From the NCBI GenBank assembly GCA_040357565.1, contig JBDODJ010000007.1: a DNA stretch of 64,000 bases, one strand, 5' to 3'. The notes below the pieces were generated by a model. The model did not search any database. It was not told the DNA's origin and saw only the letters and a program-made list of their open reading frames with translations. Each line of letters starts with the position of its first letter. The first letter of the stretch is position 1. The translations under genes and the position numbers were made by a program. Of the stretch, positions 47,801-57,635 are shown piece after piece. Source of the DNA: Cercozoa sp. M6MM (taxonomy: Eukaryota > Endomyxa: Ascetosporea).

Positions 47801-48193
47801 GTATGCGTGATGACAAAGCGAGAGAGGAGATGTCGAAGGCAGAAATCTCAGAACTGCGCCAAGACTTGTCTCAGCAAATCGAAACTGAACTAACTGTAAC
47901 GGCGAAACTTACCGATGAACTGCAGCGACTCAAATCTTGTCTAGCCGAAATGAAGGAAGCAATGGACGACGAAGCCGAGGAGCGACTTGATGCAGTTAAG
48001 CGCGAATTGTCCGCCGTGCTCGAGGTTGAAAGAGAGACGACATTGGTTCTTCGGGGCGAGAATGGCATCCTTAAACGCCGGTTTCAATCACTACAACAAA
48101 AGATTGCTACACAGCAACGAACAATTTCTGCCGCTGTCGAGCGTGAACGAAAGCTCTACGATGAGTGAGTTTCTCGCACTTTCAAGAGTCAAG

Positions 48194-48267
<74 letters not shown>

Positions 48268-49242
48268 GTTGTGTTGTGTCGCGTTGTGATGTATCTATTT
48301 GGCAGCATTGCGCGCTTGGAAAAAGACCTTGAGAACCTCAAACGCGAAATCATTGAGCGCGACGCAACAGTGCGCGACAAAGAGAGACGAATTAGCAACT
48401 TGACAGTCAAGAACCAAGAACTTCAGAAGTTCAAATTCGTGCTAGACTACAAGATTAAAGAGTTGCACCGTCAGATCCGTCCTCGCGAAGCCGAGATCTC
48501 GACGCTGGAAGACACGATCACCAAAACTCAACAGGAAGTGGCCGAGCTGTCGCAACAAAACGCCATCGACAAGTTGGAGCGCAGTCAGTTGCAGTTTAAG
48601 ATTGCAGGCATCGAACAGGACTGCAAGCAGTACAAAGCGCAAGTCAGCGCGTGGAGACGACGCAGACTTGTAATTCTGCAGTCACTCGAGGAAGCGCTCC
48701 GCAGCTTCAAAGACACGCAAGAGGTCCCCGAGTTCACTCACGCGCTGACTGAGCTGTACCACAAGGTTCAGCGACTCGCGCAACGCAAGGACGACGAAGA
48801 TTTTGACAAGGAAGCGGCTGACATCGTCGAAACTGACGGCCGAGGTGAGGCAGCATTCGGCGAAACTGCATTGAGGAATCTGCTGCTGTTGCCTCAAGCC
48901 AGCAAAAGCAAGGTTCAATCGTTTGTCAGATTTGTGTTTAAGTCGTTCACAAAAGGAGTGTTTTCTTGAGTGCAGAAGGAAGCGTCGGCTTCACAACTTC
49001 AGTTTGCTGAACGCGGTTTGAAGTCGTTGCAAACCAAGGAAAAGTCGCTCCGAGTAAAGCACGAGAAAGGTACACGCAGGACTGCAGTGCCTACTGTAGC
49101 TCCCAAAAAGGAGCGTGCTATTGTTTGCTCAGAGATGCACAGACTGTCCGAGCACACTGCATTCCTGGAAAAGCAAAGAGCAACGCTGCAGCGCCACCTG
49201 GCGTCCCTGATGCGCCGGTCGCAATCGTTTCGCTCGGACTAG
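44854..49242 (+). CDS. CFAP57: CFAP57 (WDR65)-like cilia and flagella protein
   Basis: Five exons: 44854-45685, 45742-46404, 46460-48164, 48306-48912 and 48976-49242. Their total, 4074 nt, is exactly divisible by three (1357 residues). The first 850 or so residues are WD40-type repeats forming two propellers (ISALASDARGRYLAVAESA; SVCSRRPLALSAGRDASLRL; LFAGTSDGELRVFDLNG; SEDGSVSVVNL). The rest is a long coiled coil. Around the exon 3/4 junction it has the CFAP57 signature: LEKDLENLKREIIERDATVR, DKERRISNLTVKNQELQKFK and FVLDYKIKELHRQI. CFAP57 is an axonemal protein tied to inner-arm dynein placement and flagellar waveform. Intron 3 is a pure (TG)n filler. Together with centrin it implies a flagellated stage. 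Confidence 0.92.
48193..48264 (+). repeat. (TG)n microsatellite in CFAP57 intron 3
   Basis: About 34 TG units filling most of a 141-nt intron (48165-48305) between two coiled-coil exons. Confidence 0.95.
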
Positions 49243-49502
49243 GCAGCTGAAAGGACTCTTTTTTAGAGCATGCAATAGCACTGTCGCAGTTATTGGTCGT
49301 TAGACTCGTACCACATGACCACCACAGTGCTCGTATCAGCTATAGCTTTAGTTGATCTTTCAAAGAAGAGGAAGAATTCTCACCCAGTTCATCTTCTTAC
49401 TAGAGGATGAAGGAGCACTAGATCGTGCTCTTGTTTTGTGCTGGAGTGTGCTACGCGTGCAGAAGACTATTGGCTGTGCGTACACGCGTGCACTAGTGGC
49501 GA

Positions 49503-50783
49503 ATGGGAATTCACCGTGAGGTGGGATCTGCTCACGATAGGGGGTTTTGTTCAATGTCCGTTTCTTGCTTTTACACAGGCCTTCACGTGCCCCGCGGATA
49601 CGCGAGCACTGCAGCGAGAGTCGTTGCTTCAGGAAGTGCGACGCGCGGTTGACCGCTTGCGACAGGGCCTCAGCGAGGACCCGGATGAGGTAGCCTTTGT
49701 TGTTCCTGAGCTGTGTGGCCTCGCACTCGGTCATGGGTGTACATGTGCGCACAGCAAGTGGATGGCAGTCAGGCCATCACGTGGACTGAGGCAGACGGTG
49801 CCGCACTGTCACTGTGTCAGTCAATTGATCATGTGCTAGTGTTTGGCGTGCGACGCTCCTTTGTACCACCCCCCCCCCCCCCCATCTCTTGTGTATTTTT
49901 CTGTTGGCATGACTGTGTGTTGTGCCAACAGTGGGGCAACCGACAGCACTGGTGGGAAATGGTGCTCGAACGCAGTCAGGACGAGCGTCAACGCGAGCCG
50001 GATTTCCGCGCCTCGGTCGACTTTGTCTTCACCATCAAAGGTGCGTTGTGTCGTGTGTCTGTGTCTGTGTCTGTGACTGTGACTGTGTCTGTGTCTGTGT
50101 CTGTGATTGTGTCTGTGTCTGTGACTGTGTCTGTGTGTCTGTCCGTGTCTGTGTCTGTGACTGTGTCTGTGTCTGTGTCTGTGTGTGTATGTGTGTGTGG
50201 GTGAGGGTGGGGGCGGAGGTGTGGGTGTATGAAGGATAGTGTGGCACAGGTGTCAAAACAAACGCGGCACGAGCGCACTTGTACCTGCGAATGGCACTGA
50301 ATCAGCGACGCGTGTGGCTCGACTTTCTCGTGCTGCTGCGATCACAGCCAGAACTGGCCAAGTGGTACTACGACTGGGCGCCGCTGCGACACCCTGCTTT
50401 CATCGAGCACTTCATGGAGCAGGTGCCCTCCTTTACCCTTTACCCCTTTACCCTTTTTCCCCTTACCCCTTTACCCCTTTACCCAACCTCTACTGTACTC
50501 CCTTACATCCTGCCCTTCTTTACCCCCCCCCCCCCCTGCAGGTGGAACGTGTCTGTCGGAACGACATTCGCTTTCGCTTTCTGCTGTCGGCGAGTCGGCT
50601 GGATGGTGTGTGGATGTACCGGGATGTGCAGATGGAAGAGGGGTAAGTAGAGGGGGAATGGAGGTGTAAACCGGGATGTGCAGATGTGGCGCCGACACTC
50701 TGGACCTTTGCCGACGATGAATTTCCGCTGCCAGCCAACGATCTGTCTTCGCTCGCTTCCACGCAGCTGCGCCGAGAAACTGT

Positions 50784-50823
<40 letters not shown>

Positions 50824-52655
50824 NNNNNNNNNNNNNNNNNNNNNNNNNNNNNNNNNNNNNNNNNNNNNNNNNNNNNNNNNNNNNNNNNNNNNNNNNNNNN
50901 NNNNNNNNNNNNNNNNNNNNNNNACCCTACTTGTCCCTATTACTTCTCCCCCATTTACCCCCTCTCTATCCCATTTACGCCCTCTTTTATCCATCTATTC
51001 TTCTCACACCACACCATGTTATGTAAAAATAGCCGCGAAAGCAGTCGCATGCGCCACGTTCGGTGCGCCGCAAGGTGCTCACGCGCACACCGGGCAAATT
51101 TAAAACCGTCGCTATTCGCTCTTCGTAGCTTTTGTCTCTATCCCCCTTTACCCCCCTCCCCCACACTCTTTATTTCCTTCTGGTTTGCAGAAGTGTGAGT
51201 ACGAGTACCTTTGCATTGGACGCTGAGGACACCGAGTCGACTCACGGCACTGCGAGCACCGAAGCGAATCCGCTAAGCGACGAAGCGACGGTGCCGAGCG
51301 AAAACGCGAAAGCCACGTCTGAGTTTAAGTGCGACGAAGCGAACGTTGCGAAATCTCGCGAAATCTCGAACGAGCAACGCGAAACTCGAGCGAGCGTTGC
51401 AGAAAGTCGCGCAAAGCAAACCGAACCCCGTTCGAAAAATCTCAAAGCAGTCGAAGCAAGCGCGAAATCGCGCGAAGCAACGCGCAAAACGAGCGAAGCG
51501 AAACCGAGCGACTCGAAACTGCGCGAAGCACTCAAAACCAACGCGACGGAGCAACGCGAAACAGTACGAAGCGAAGCTTTGCGCGACGAAGCAGTTGTGA
51601 AACGAAGCGAAAGTGACGAAGCAGTTGCGGAATTGAGCGAAAGCGACGAAGCAAACGGCGAAGCAGAAGCAGAAGTGGAAGAAGAAGTCGACGAGGAAGA
51701 AAGCGAGTCGACGGAGGGTGCGCACTCGGAGGTGATAGCGATGGCGATAGCGATGTCGACGCCGATGCAGACATCGACACAGGCGCCGACGGGCCGCAGT
51801 CTGCCGCGCAGCGTGGTCGACAGCGTGCTCAACGACGACGCGGTCGCTCCGGCCGTCGCTGCTGCCGACTCGGACGGAAGCGACGTCGCCGCGCGCAACA
51901 CGTCCGAATACCACTACCCGCAGGAGCACACTGACGGTTTGGCCGACAGTGTCGCTGACGGTGTCGCTGACGGTGCCTCTGACGACGGTGCGACTGACGA
52001 CGGTGTCACTGACGGTGTCACTGACGGTGTGACCGAGGCGATCAACGACACACTGGACTACGCACACGTGTCGCTCGAGTCGTCGGTGCCGTTCGACAGC
52101 GACACAGAACAGAGCGATCACAGTGGTCACACCAGTGGTCACATCAGTGGTTACCTCAGTGGCGAGGAGAGCGTCCGCGCGGAAGAGGAGCAGGAGCAGC
52201 AGGACGTGGAGGACATTGATGTGACGTCGGAGGAGGACTCGTGGCTCGGATCGATGCTGCGGCAGAGCACCGAGGCGGCGCAGCAGGCCGACGGCACCGG
52301 CGGCAAGGGCTTCCTCATCCGACGCGTCGAGGCCTGGGAGCACGAGCGATGGCAACTACTGGGCGGCTGGAAAAGCACCACCGACAAGAGGGAGCCGCGT
52401 TTCTCCAGTTTCGATCAGCTGCAGGTGCTCTCGCAGCTCGACGAGGACCAGTTCCAACCGCCCTTCATGTGGTAGCCCCTACCTCCTTTTATACCCCTCC
52501 CCCTGATAATATCCTCGCCACCTCCCTTTGTGAAGGATGTGGTGCGGCGACCGCTGGCGAACCGAGGTGAACATTCTCACCGACGCCGAGGGCTGGATGT
52601 ACTCCTTTGCCTTCAACAAAGACTGCCGTACCCTTCTCTTTCCCTTCTCTCTATC

Positions 52656-52707
<52 letters not shown>

Positions 52708-53814
52708 CTACAGTCCAGTTGTACCTCACTGTCCATTTAAACCGGTCTTGTACCCCTGTACTGTAGATCCCAAGTCATACAAGCACACGCTGGTGCGACG
52801 GCGTCGCTGGGTGCGACACTGCTTTGGCCGACCCGAGCCGTCGGACCACCTGCCGTCGCTCGACGCGCAAGTCTTTGGCTGGCTGTTTGTACCGTCCCCC
52901 TTTTGTACTGACCAGACGGGCCTATTAACCGACTGTTTGGACCGTCTATTTGTGCAGGTACACAGGTCCGATGCCGACGGCAACGATCTCCCTGAGGTGA
53001 CTGCCGCGCGTCGACAGCGTCGCAGGCAGCGCGCCGCCACGGTCGGCCCGGTCACCCTGTCGCACAAGGTACGACTGCCGTCTACTACCTGTGCTACTGC
53101 CTGCCACTGCCTGCTACTTCTTGTACTCCCTACCGAACAGACCTGGCGACGCGCCGGTGCCAAGCGACGGTTCTGCGCACTGGCACAGGACCGTCTGCTG
53201 GTGTACAAGTTCGATCCGCGCGAGGCGCGTCACCGCGGCGACGAGCCGCGCCGTGTCGTGCCACTCGCCGACTGCGAGGTACTTGTACACACACATGTGT
53301 ACAAATGGACCTTACGTGTGGACTTGTACATACGAACGAGTGGTCTGTACACAGATCTTCCCGGTGGGCCTGTCGCCCGAATGTGCCGCTGTGGTTGAGG
53401 AGAACCGTAAGCGACTGCTGCGACAACTCGACCCGGAGGACGCCGGCTGGGCTACGTCGCCGCCGGCGCCTGTCTCTAAGACTGTAGCCTCCTCTCACAC
53501 ACGCACCTTCCCTGTGTATTTCTCATCTGTACTTGACCGCAGGCACAACTGGACCCGGAGCAGGTGCGTACGGGCGACCTGTGCGACGACAAGAGCGCAC
53601 TACAGGCCTCGCTGCGTGCCATGTACCTGATGCCCAAGGTATCGATTACCCTGCCTTATGGGACACAAATACCATGTCATGTGTGTCTATGTGTGGGTGA
53701 CAGGACGGCGAGAAACAGCTGCTGCTGGCCTTCCCGGACCGGTGTGCCGAGCAGGTCTGGTGGTCCTCGCTGTCGGCGCTGCTGCCGCGCCAGCTGCGTC
53801 GCGATGACCAGTAG
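49503..53814 (+). CDS. RUN - acidic linker - DysF - PH domain protein
   Basis: Exons join into a RUN domain (about 49600-50420): [60 protein letters not shown] and [15 protein letters not shown] linker of about 400 residues (51190-52300) is very rich in Glu, Ala, Ser and Asp. A DysF pair follows: [15 protein letters not shown], then [20 protein letters not shown] with EGWMYSFAF and [13 protein letters not shown]-like domain closes the protein: [48 protein letters not shown] and LSALLPRQL. Stop TAG at 53812. RUN domains bind small GTPases or motors; DysF and PH usually target membranes, as in TECPR1 and peroxisomal Pex proteins. A trafficking or autophagy adaptor is a fair inference. The proposed start MGIHRE (49503) is tentative. 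A 100-N gap lies in the stretch after the QLRRETV exon, so coding sequence may be missing. Confidence 0.78.
49863..49884 (+). repeat. Poly-C tract in RUN-gene intron
   Basis: About 17 consecutive C upstream of the acceptor of the [14 protein letters not shown] exon. Confidence 0.8.
50053..50200 (+). repeat. Degenerate TGTCTG/TGACTG hexamer repeat, intronic
   Basis: Repeats of TGTCTG and TGACTG with TG spacers after the FVFTIK exon. Confidence 0.9.
50785..50923. repeat. Poly-G tract followed by a 100-N assembly gap
   Basis: About 39 G then 100 N (50824-50923). The homopolymer probably stopped the assembly; N length 100 is a placeholder. The gap lies inside the RUN-DysF-PH gene. Confidence 0.95.
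52660..52705 (+). repeat. (CT)n microsatellite in DysF intron
   Basis: CT run within the intron between the [11 protein letters not shown] exon and the [15 protein letters not shown] exon. Confidence 0.9.
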
Positions 53815-54198
53815 CTACCTTTCGCTGACGTTATGTCATTCGATCCGATTTATCAATCACCGGTTATCGTGTGATAATTTTCCATTTCCAACTTGCCGTT
53901 GCGTTGAACGAAACCGAACTGAGCTGCGCTGGAAGTCCAGAACTTCAGTTCAATTGAAACTGAACGGAACGCCTTCAGTTTAAGTTTTACGTCGGTCGCG
54001 GATGTGTTTTCCTCTCCGCACTGACTGGGGGGAGGGGGGACGCGAAAGTTCCAGTGAGTTCATGACAGTATGTTGTCAATGCTCTAGACAGCTTGATGTT
54101 CTGCAAGTTCGCTCACACTATCCGTGGCGGCAGTTTGGACAGGAAGCAAGTTCGTGTTGGACGACACGGAATCGCTGCGTGCGTTCAACGCCTGCTAC
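53815..54198. other. Intergenic region between convergent genes
   Basis: About 380 bp between two 3' ends. Contains several related GAAACTGAA/CAGTTTAAG-like short words but no gene that I recognise. Confidence 0.4.
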
Positions 54199-55214
54199 TC
54201 AAACATCGAACACAGCAGGGCACACGGTGCAGTTAACAAACAACAAGAGAAGGGCTGCTACCCGCTCACGCAGTGCCTGCACGGCCATCTGACGCACAGT
54301 GAATTGCTGATGCTCCAACTGTACAGTCAAAGGAGGGAGGATCCATCGTCTACACTGTGTAATGTTGGTGTTGGATTTGAAGAACCATTCGCTGACGTCG
54401 CTGGAGGACAAATGGCACCACCTGTCGCGCCACTCGTCTCGCGCTGAGATGTATCATAACAGCGGCACAAACCGCCTGCAGACTGCGCAACAAGTAGCCG
54501 ACTGCCACGATACCTGCCAGTCTGGGAAAGACAGCTGCATTCACTGTTCAATAGAAATAAAACAACGGTACATTGGCCAGCTGTGTCGTATGCCTCTTGT
54601 GTCATTGTGACACATGTCGAACAGCGACCAGTCCGGTAGCACAAAGTCACGCCAGATGAGAGCTAAATTTAAAAACAAAGATATCTTTCGTATGAATTGC
54701 AGTGGTGTGCACCTGACGATGGGGGAGATTCCTACCTAGAACGGGCACCGACAGCGGCAACAATGTCGGTAGCAACGTCCACAATATCATGAGCCAGGTC
54801 GAGGGTGCCACCTACTGAAATAGAGCTTTGTAGTACAAAATGAGATGGTCAATTTACAAACGCTCCTGCCGCGAGTGACTTTCGTGTGAGCAACACGTCG
54901 TTGGGCGGCACGTGATGCGTCTGTTGGAACCGTCGAGTGTCTGTACCCAGTCACAACATTCCAACACTCCTGCCGAACAGGGAGCAAGCGGGGGTACCGT
55001 CAATGCTATTAGAAGCGGCACACAGCCACACTAGTAGTACAACGAGCCATGTCACTCCGAGCACAATCGACACCACGAACGAAGATGCTGTTCCAAGAGT
55101 AGTACATCCCCTAAGCAGACTGACATACAGTATAGTACATCCCCGTGCGCTTCGAAGTGACCTAGTCGGACTGTCTCCCTGCATTCACTCACAGTGTTGT
55201 CAATACACGCTGTG

Positions 55215-55263
<49 letters not shown>

Positions 55264-55273
55264 NNNNNNNNNN

Positions 55274-55322
<49 letters not shown>

Positions 55323-56606
55323 ACTTAAGGAACGCCTGAGTGCTCCCACGAGCTCGATAACGCAAGTGCCGTTGACAAGACAGCACGCCAGACCCGATAG
55401 GCAGCACTGCCTGCGCGCCAGACGGGTTGCGATAGCTTCGACATCAAGGTCGCTGTCCGAATCACTCCTAAAGTTGAAGGAATACACAAAATGAAGCACA
55501 ACACAAGAGAGGGAGCACTGATGTACAGTGTACCCTACGAACTCAAAAGGCGGGGCACCCAACTGCCCTTCTTCCTGCAAACGACGGTAGCGCAGTTGAT
55601 GCGCGTGCCATAACATGGCACTCGCGATCTACAACCCCCCCCCATATTTTGCGTAAATTTCGTCTCATATGAAAGGTGTTCATTTTTGACACACGATTGG
55701 AACTTCCGTGAGTGCGTGCAACCATGCTTCGGAGGCCTAAACAAGCCAATCTCAAGTGGCATGTTTTTTAGAACAACATGGCTGTACCAGGAACTGGGTA
55801 GTCGAGAGCATTGCCATCGGCGATACATGCACTAGGCACGCAGTACAAAAGAAGCCGCGGGGTGCAAGGAATAAGATACCGAGTGCGTTCGGATTGTGCA
55901 CCATTGTGCGCACGTACTGCTGCAGAATGGCCTCACGGCGCGTCTCTTCGTCCCTGTAGTCCAACAGGCAGTATCGATATAAAATGATGACATAAATTTA
56001 CCGTACGTACTCTTCACTTTATTTTACACTAATTTACCAATTCGCCTCGTTTGGCGCGTTCGCAGCAGTGCCCGCGTCGGTGCTGGCACTGCTCTCTGCG
56101 TGCAAAATCGACGTCTTGCACAGGGGGCACTGTGACGAGAGACCTGCTCGAGCCACCCATTGGAGTGCACAGTGCACGTGCATGGCATGCGTGCAGTGTT
56201 TCACTGTCCAGTTTTAGATAGCACAGGAGGAACAGCTTCCCGTACGATATTGCAAAGGGTACTCTGGGCTCTGTTCGGCGACTCCATGTGCTCGAGGCAG
56301 ATGCAACACAGGTCTTCGGCGTCGCTGGTTTGTTGCGACTCGATACTTAGTCTGACGGCACTGTTGTCGACAGCGCTGGCTGCAGTCTGGCCGACACTCA
56401 CTGGATTATCACTGGGCGTGACAACGCTTTCAAGCGATACGCGCATTTCGTTGCAAAGCAATTGCGGGGGTGGCCTGAGCCCTCTAAATTTAGTTTGTGA
56501 TCATGGCACGCGTGTGTACTATTGATTTGCTCAGAGAGTAGAAATAGAGCTACTACATTCCAGAGGCTGGGGTCGATGCGGGCGTCGGGGCATCTAGCTG
56601 GGACAT
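54199..56606 (-). CDS. RING-H2 finger protein spliced to a membrane-spanning C-terminal region
   Basis: ATG at 56606 (MSQLDAPTPASTPASG). After one intron a RING-H2 domain appears: DLCCICLEHMESPNRAQ, then across an intron MKHCTHAMHVHCALQW and SQCPLCKTSI. All eight ligands of the C3H2C3 type are present, so it should be an E3 ubiquitin ligase. The frame can stop at TAA 56034-56036 (NEANW). The same TAA lies in a good donor (TTG|GTAAAT), and splicing to 55955 keeps Trp and continues DEETRREAILQQYVRTMVHN. Later exons give LWHAHQLRYRRLQEEGQLGA, an acidic SDSDSDLDVEA stretch and a Cys-rich helix. A clear transmembrane segment (SSFVVSIVLGVTWLVVLLVW, about 55060) follows, then a tail ending VNCTVCPAVFDV at 54199. 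The downstream half could instead be a separate gene; several of its junctions are uncertain. Confidence 0.6.
55216..55320 (-). repeat. (TG)n microsatellite containing an assembly gap
   Basis: TG run on the + strand with 10 N (55264-55273). Intronic in the minus-strand RING/membrane gene, so the sense strand is (CA)n. Confidence 0.9.
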
Positions 56607-56639
56607 ATTCAAGCTTAGGAAACAACTGCAAAGCCGTTC

Positions 56640-56910
56640 ATGTTGAGTTATTTTACGAGTTCGTTTCTGGGAGACAGTGAGGAAGCCACAACCAACGCGA
56701 GCGTTAGCACACACCAGTTATACATGCGGTGGCACACACTCTTTCAGTCAGGTGAGCCCCGCTTTTAGCGTATCTTTCCAGAGGGGGCCTGCATTACTGC
56801 GCTCGGACTTGGGCAACTTTTTGTTTCGTGCCGGTCGTGAGCTAACCCCAGCTATGCGCTTTGATTTGAAACTAACTGAGTTGCAGAAAAAGCTCATTTG
56901 GGAACAATGA
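56640..56910 (+). CDS. Very small protein, about 57 residues, unrecognised
   Basis: ATG at 56640 gives MLSYFTSSFLGDSEEATTNA and LYMRWHTLFQS. A GT-AG intron (about 56751-56848) joins in frame to AMRFDLKLTELQKKLIWEQ and TGA at 56908. The second exon is a short amphipathic helix. The start lies only 33 bp from the start of the RING gene on the other strand. No family recognised; the alternative frame (RGPALLRSDLGNFLFRAGRE) is open but has no ATG. Confidence 0.4.
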
Positions 56911-57635
56911 GTCTCTTGCCGTACCGGGCTTTTTGTTCTCGGCACCGCTCCCTTGGTCTGTCCGTTTCCAGGACAATTCCAACGACTTGCAACCATTCCA
57001 TCGCTGTGCAGTGACCAGAGTTCAGGCTAGCTGCGTCGATGTATAACTACAGCAGCGGTACATCAATGTACAAACAGAGCGGTTGTACGCCAGTGCTGAG
57101 AGCGGTTGTACGCCAGTGCTGACAGCGCGATGCACGACAATCAAAAAGAAGGTCAGAGTGGTGCATATACATGTCAACATCTTGCAAGGCAGGCTGTTGA
57201 GACCCACCAAGTTCAGAACAGGTCTGTATATTGTATCGTCATTCTCAGTAGTTTCCCTTGACAATGATAAGTTCCACACGAAAAGAAAATCGGGAACTTT
57301 GGGCTATCATGGGTTAGGACAGCTGTTTCGTAGATTTGGCGCAAGACGATTAAACAAGACACCTCGAGCCGTTAAGGTGCTGTGACATAATAACCATCTG
57401 ACGGGTGACTTTTTTCCAGTCCACCAGTGCTGCCGCCCAAGACCATTCTCGCCCCGAGAACAGACATACGTTCCTTAGTTTTTTTTTGTATCACGGCAGT
57501 ACCCTCAATTTACCAAGACCTAATCCCTGTCTGAGAAAGCTGCGGTAGCAACGAGTAGCGTAGCGTAGGGTCGTATTTACAAAACCGCGCGGAAGCGGCA
57601 CGGTAAATTTACCGCTTCGCTTCCGTTCAGTTAAG
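56911..57635. other. Intergenic region with a 23-bp tandem duplication
   Basis: About 725 bp between 3' ends of a plus- and a minus-strand gene. It holds the tandem repeat listed separately and several non-conserved ORFs. No RNA gene recognised. Confidence 0.4.
57076..57121. repeat. Perfect 23-bp tandem duplication
   Basis: The unit beginning AGAGCGGTTGTACGCC occurs twice back to back (57076-57098 and 57099-57121). Confidence 0.95.

Noticed and set aside
54199..55960. Separate membrane-protein gene independent of the RING gene
   Set aside because: No ATG-led first exon is visible for it, while the RING exon splices into it in frame; kept as an alternative only.
57083..57385. Plus-strand ORF of 100 codons
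   Set aside because: It starts inside the tandem duplication, has no known motif and lies in a spacer between genes; likely chance.
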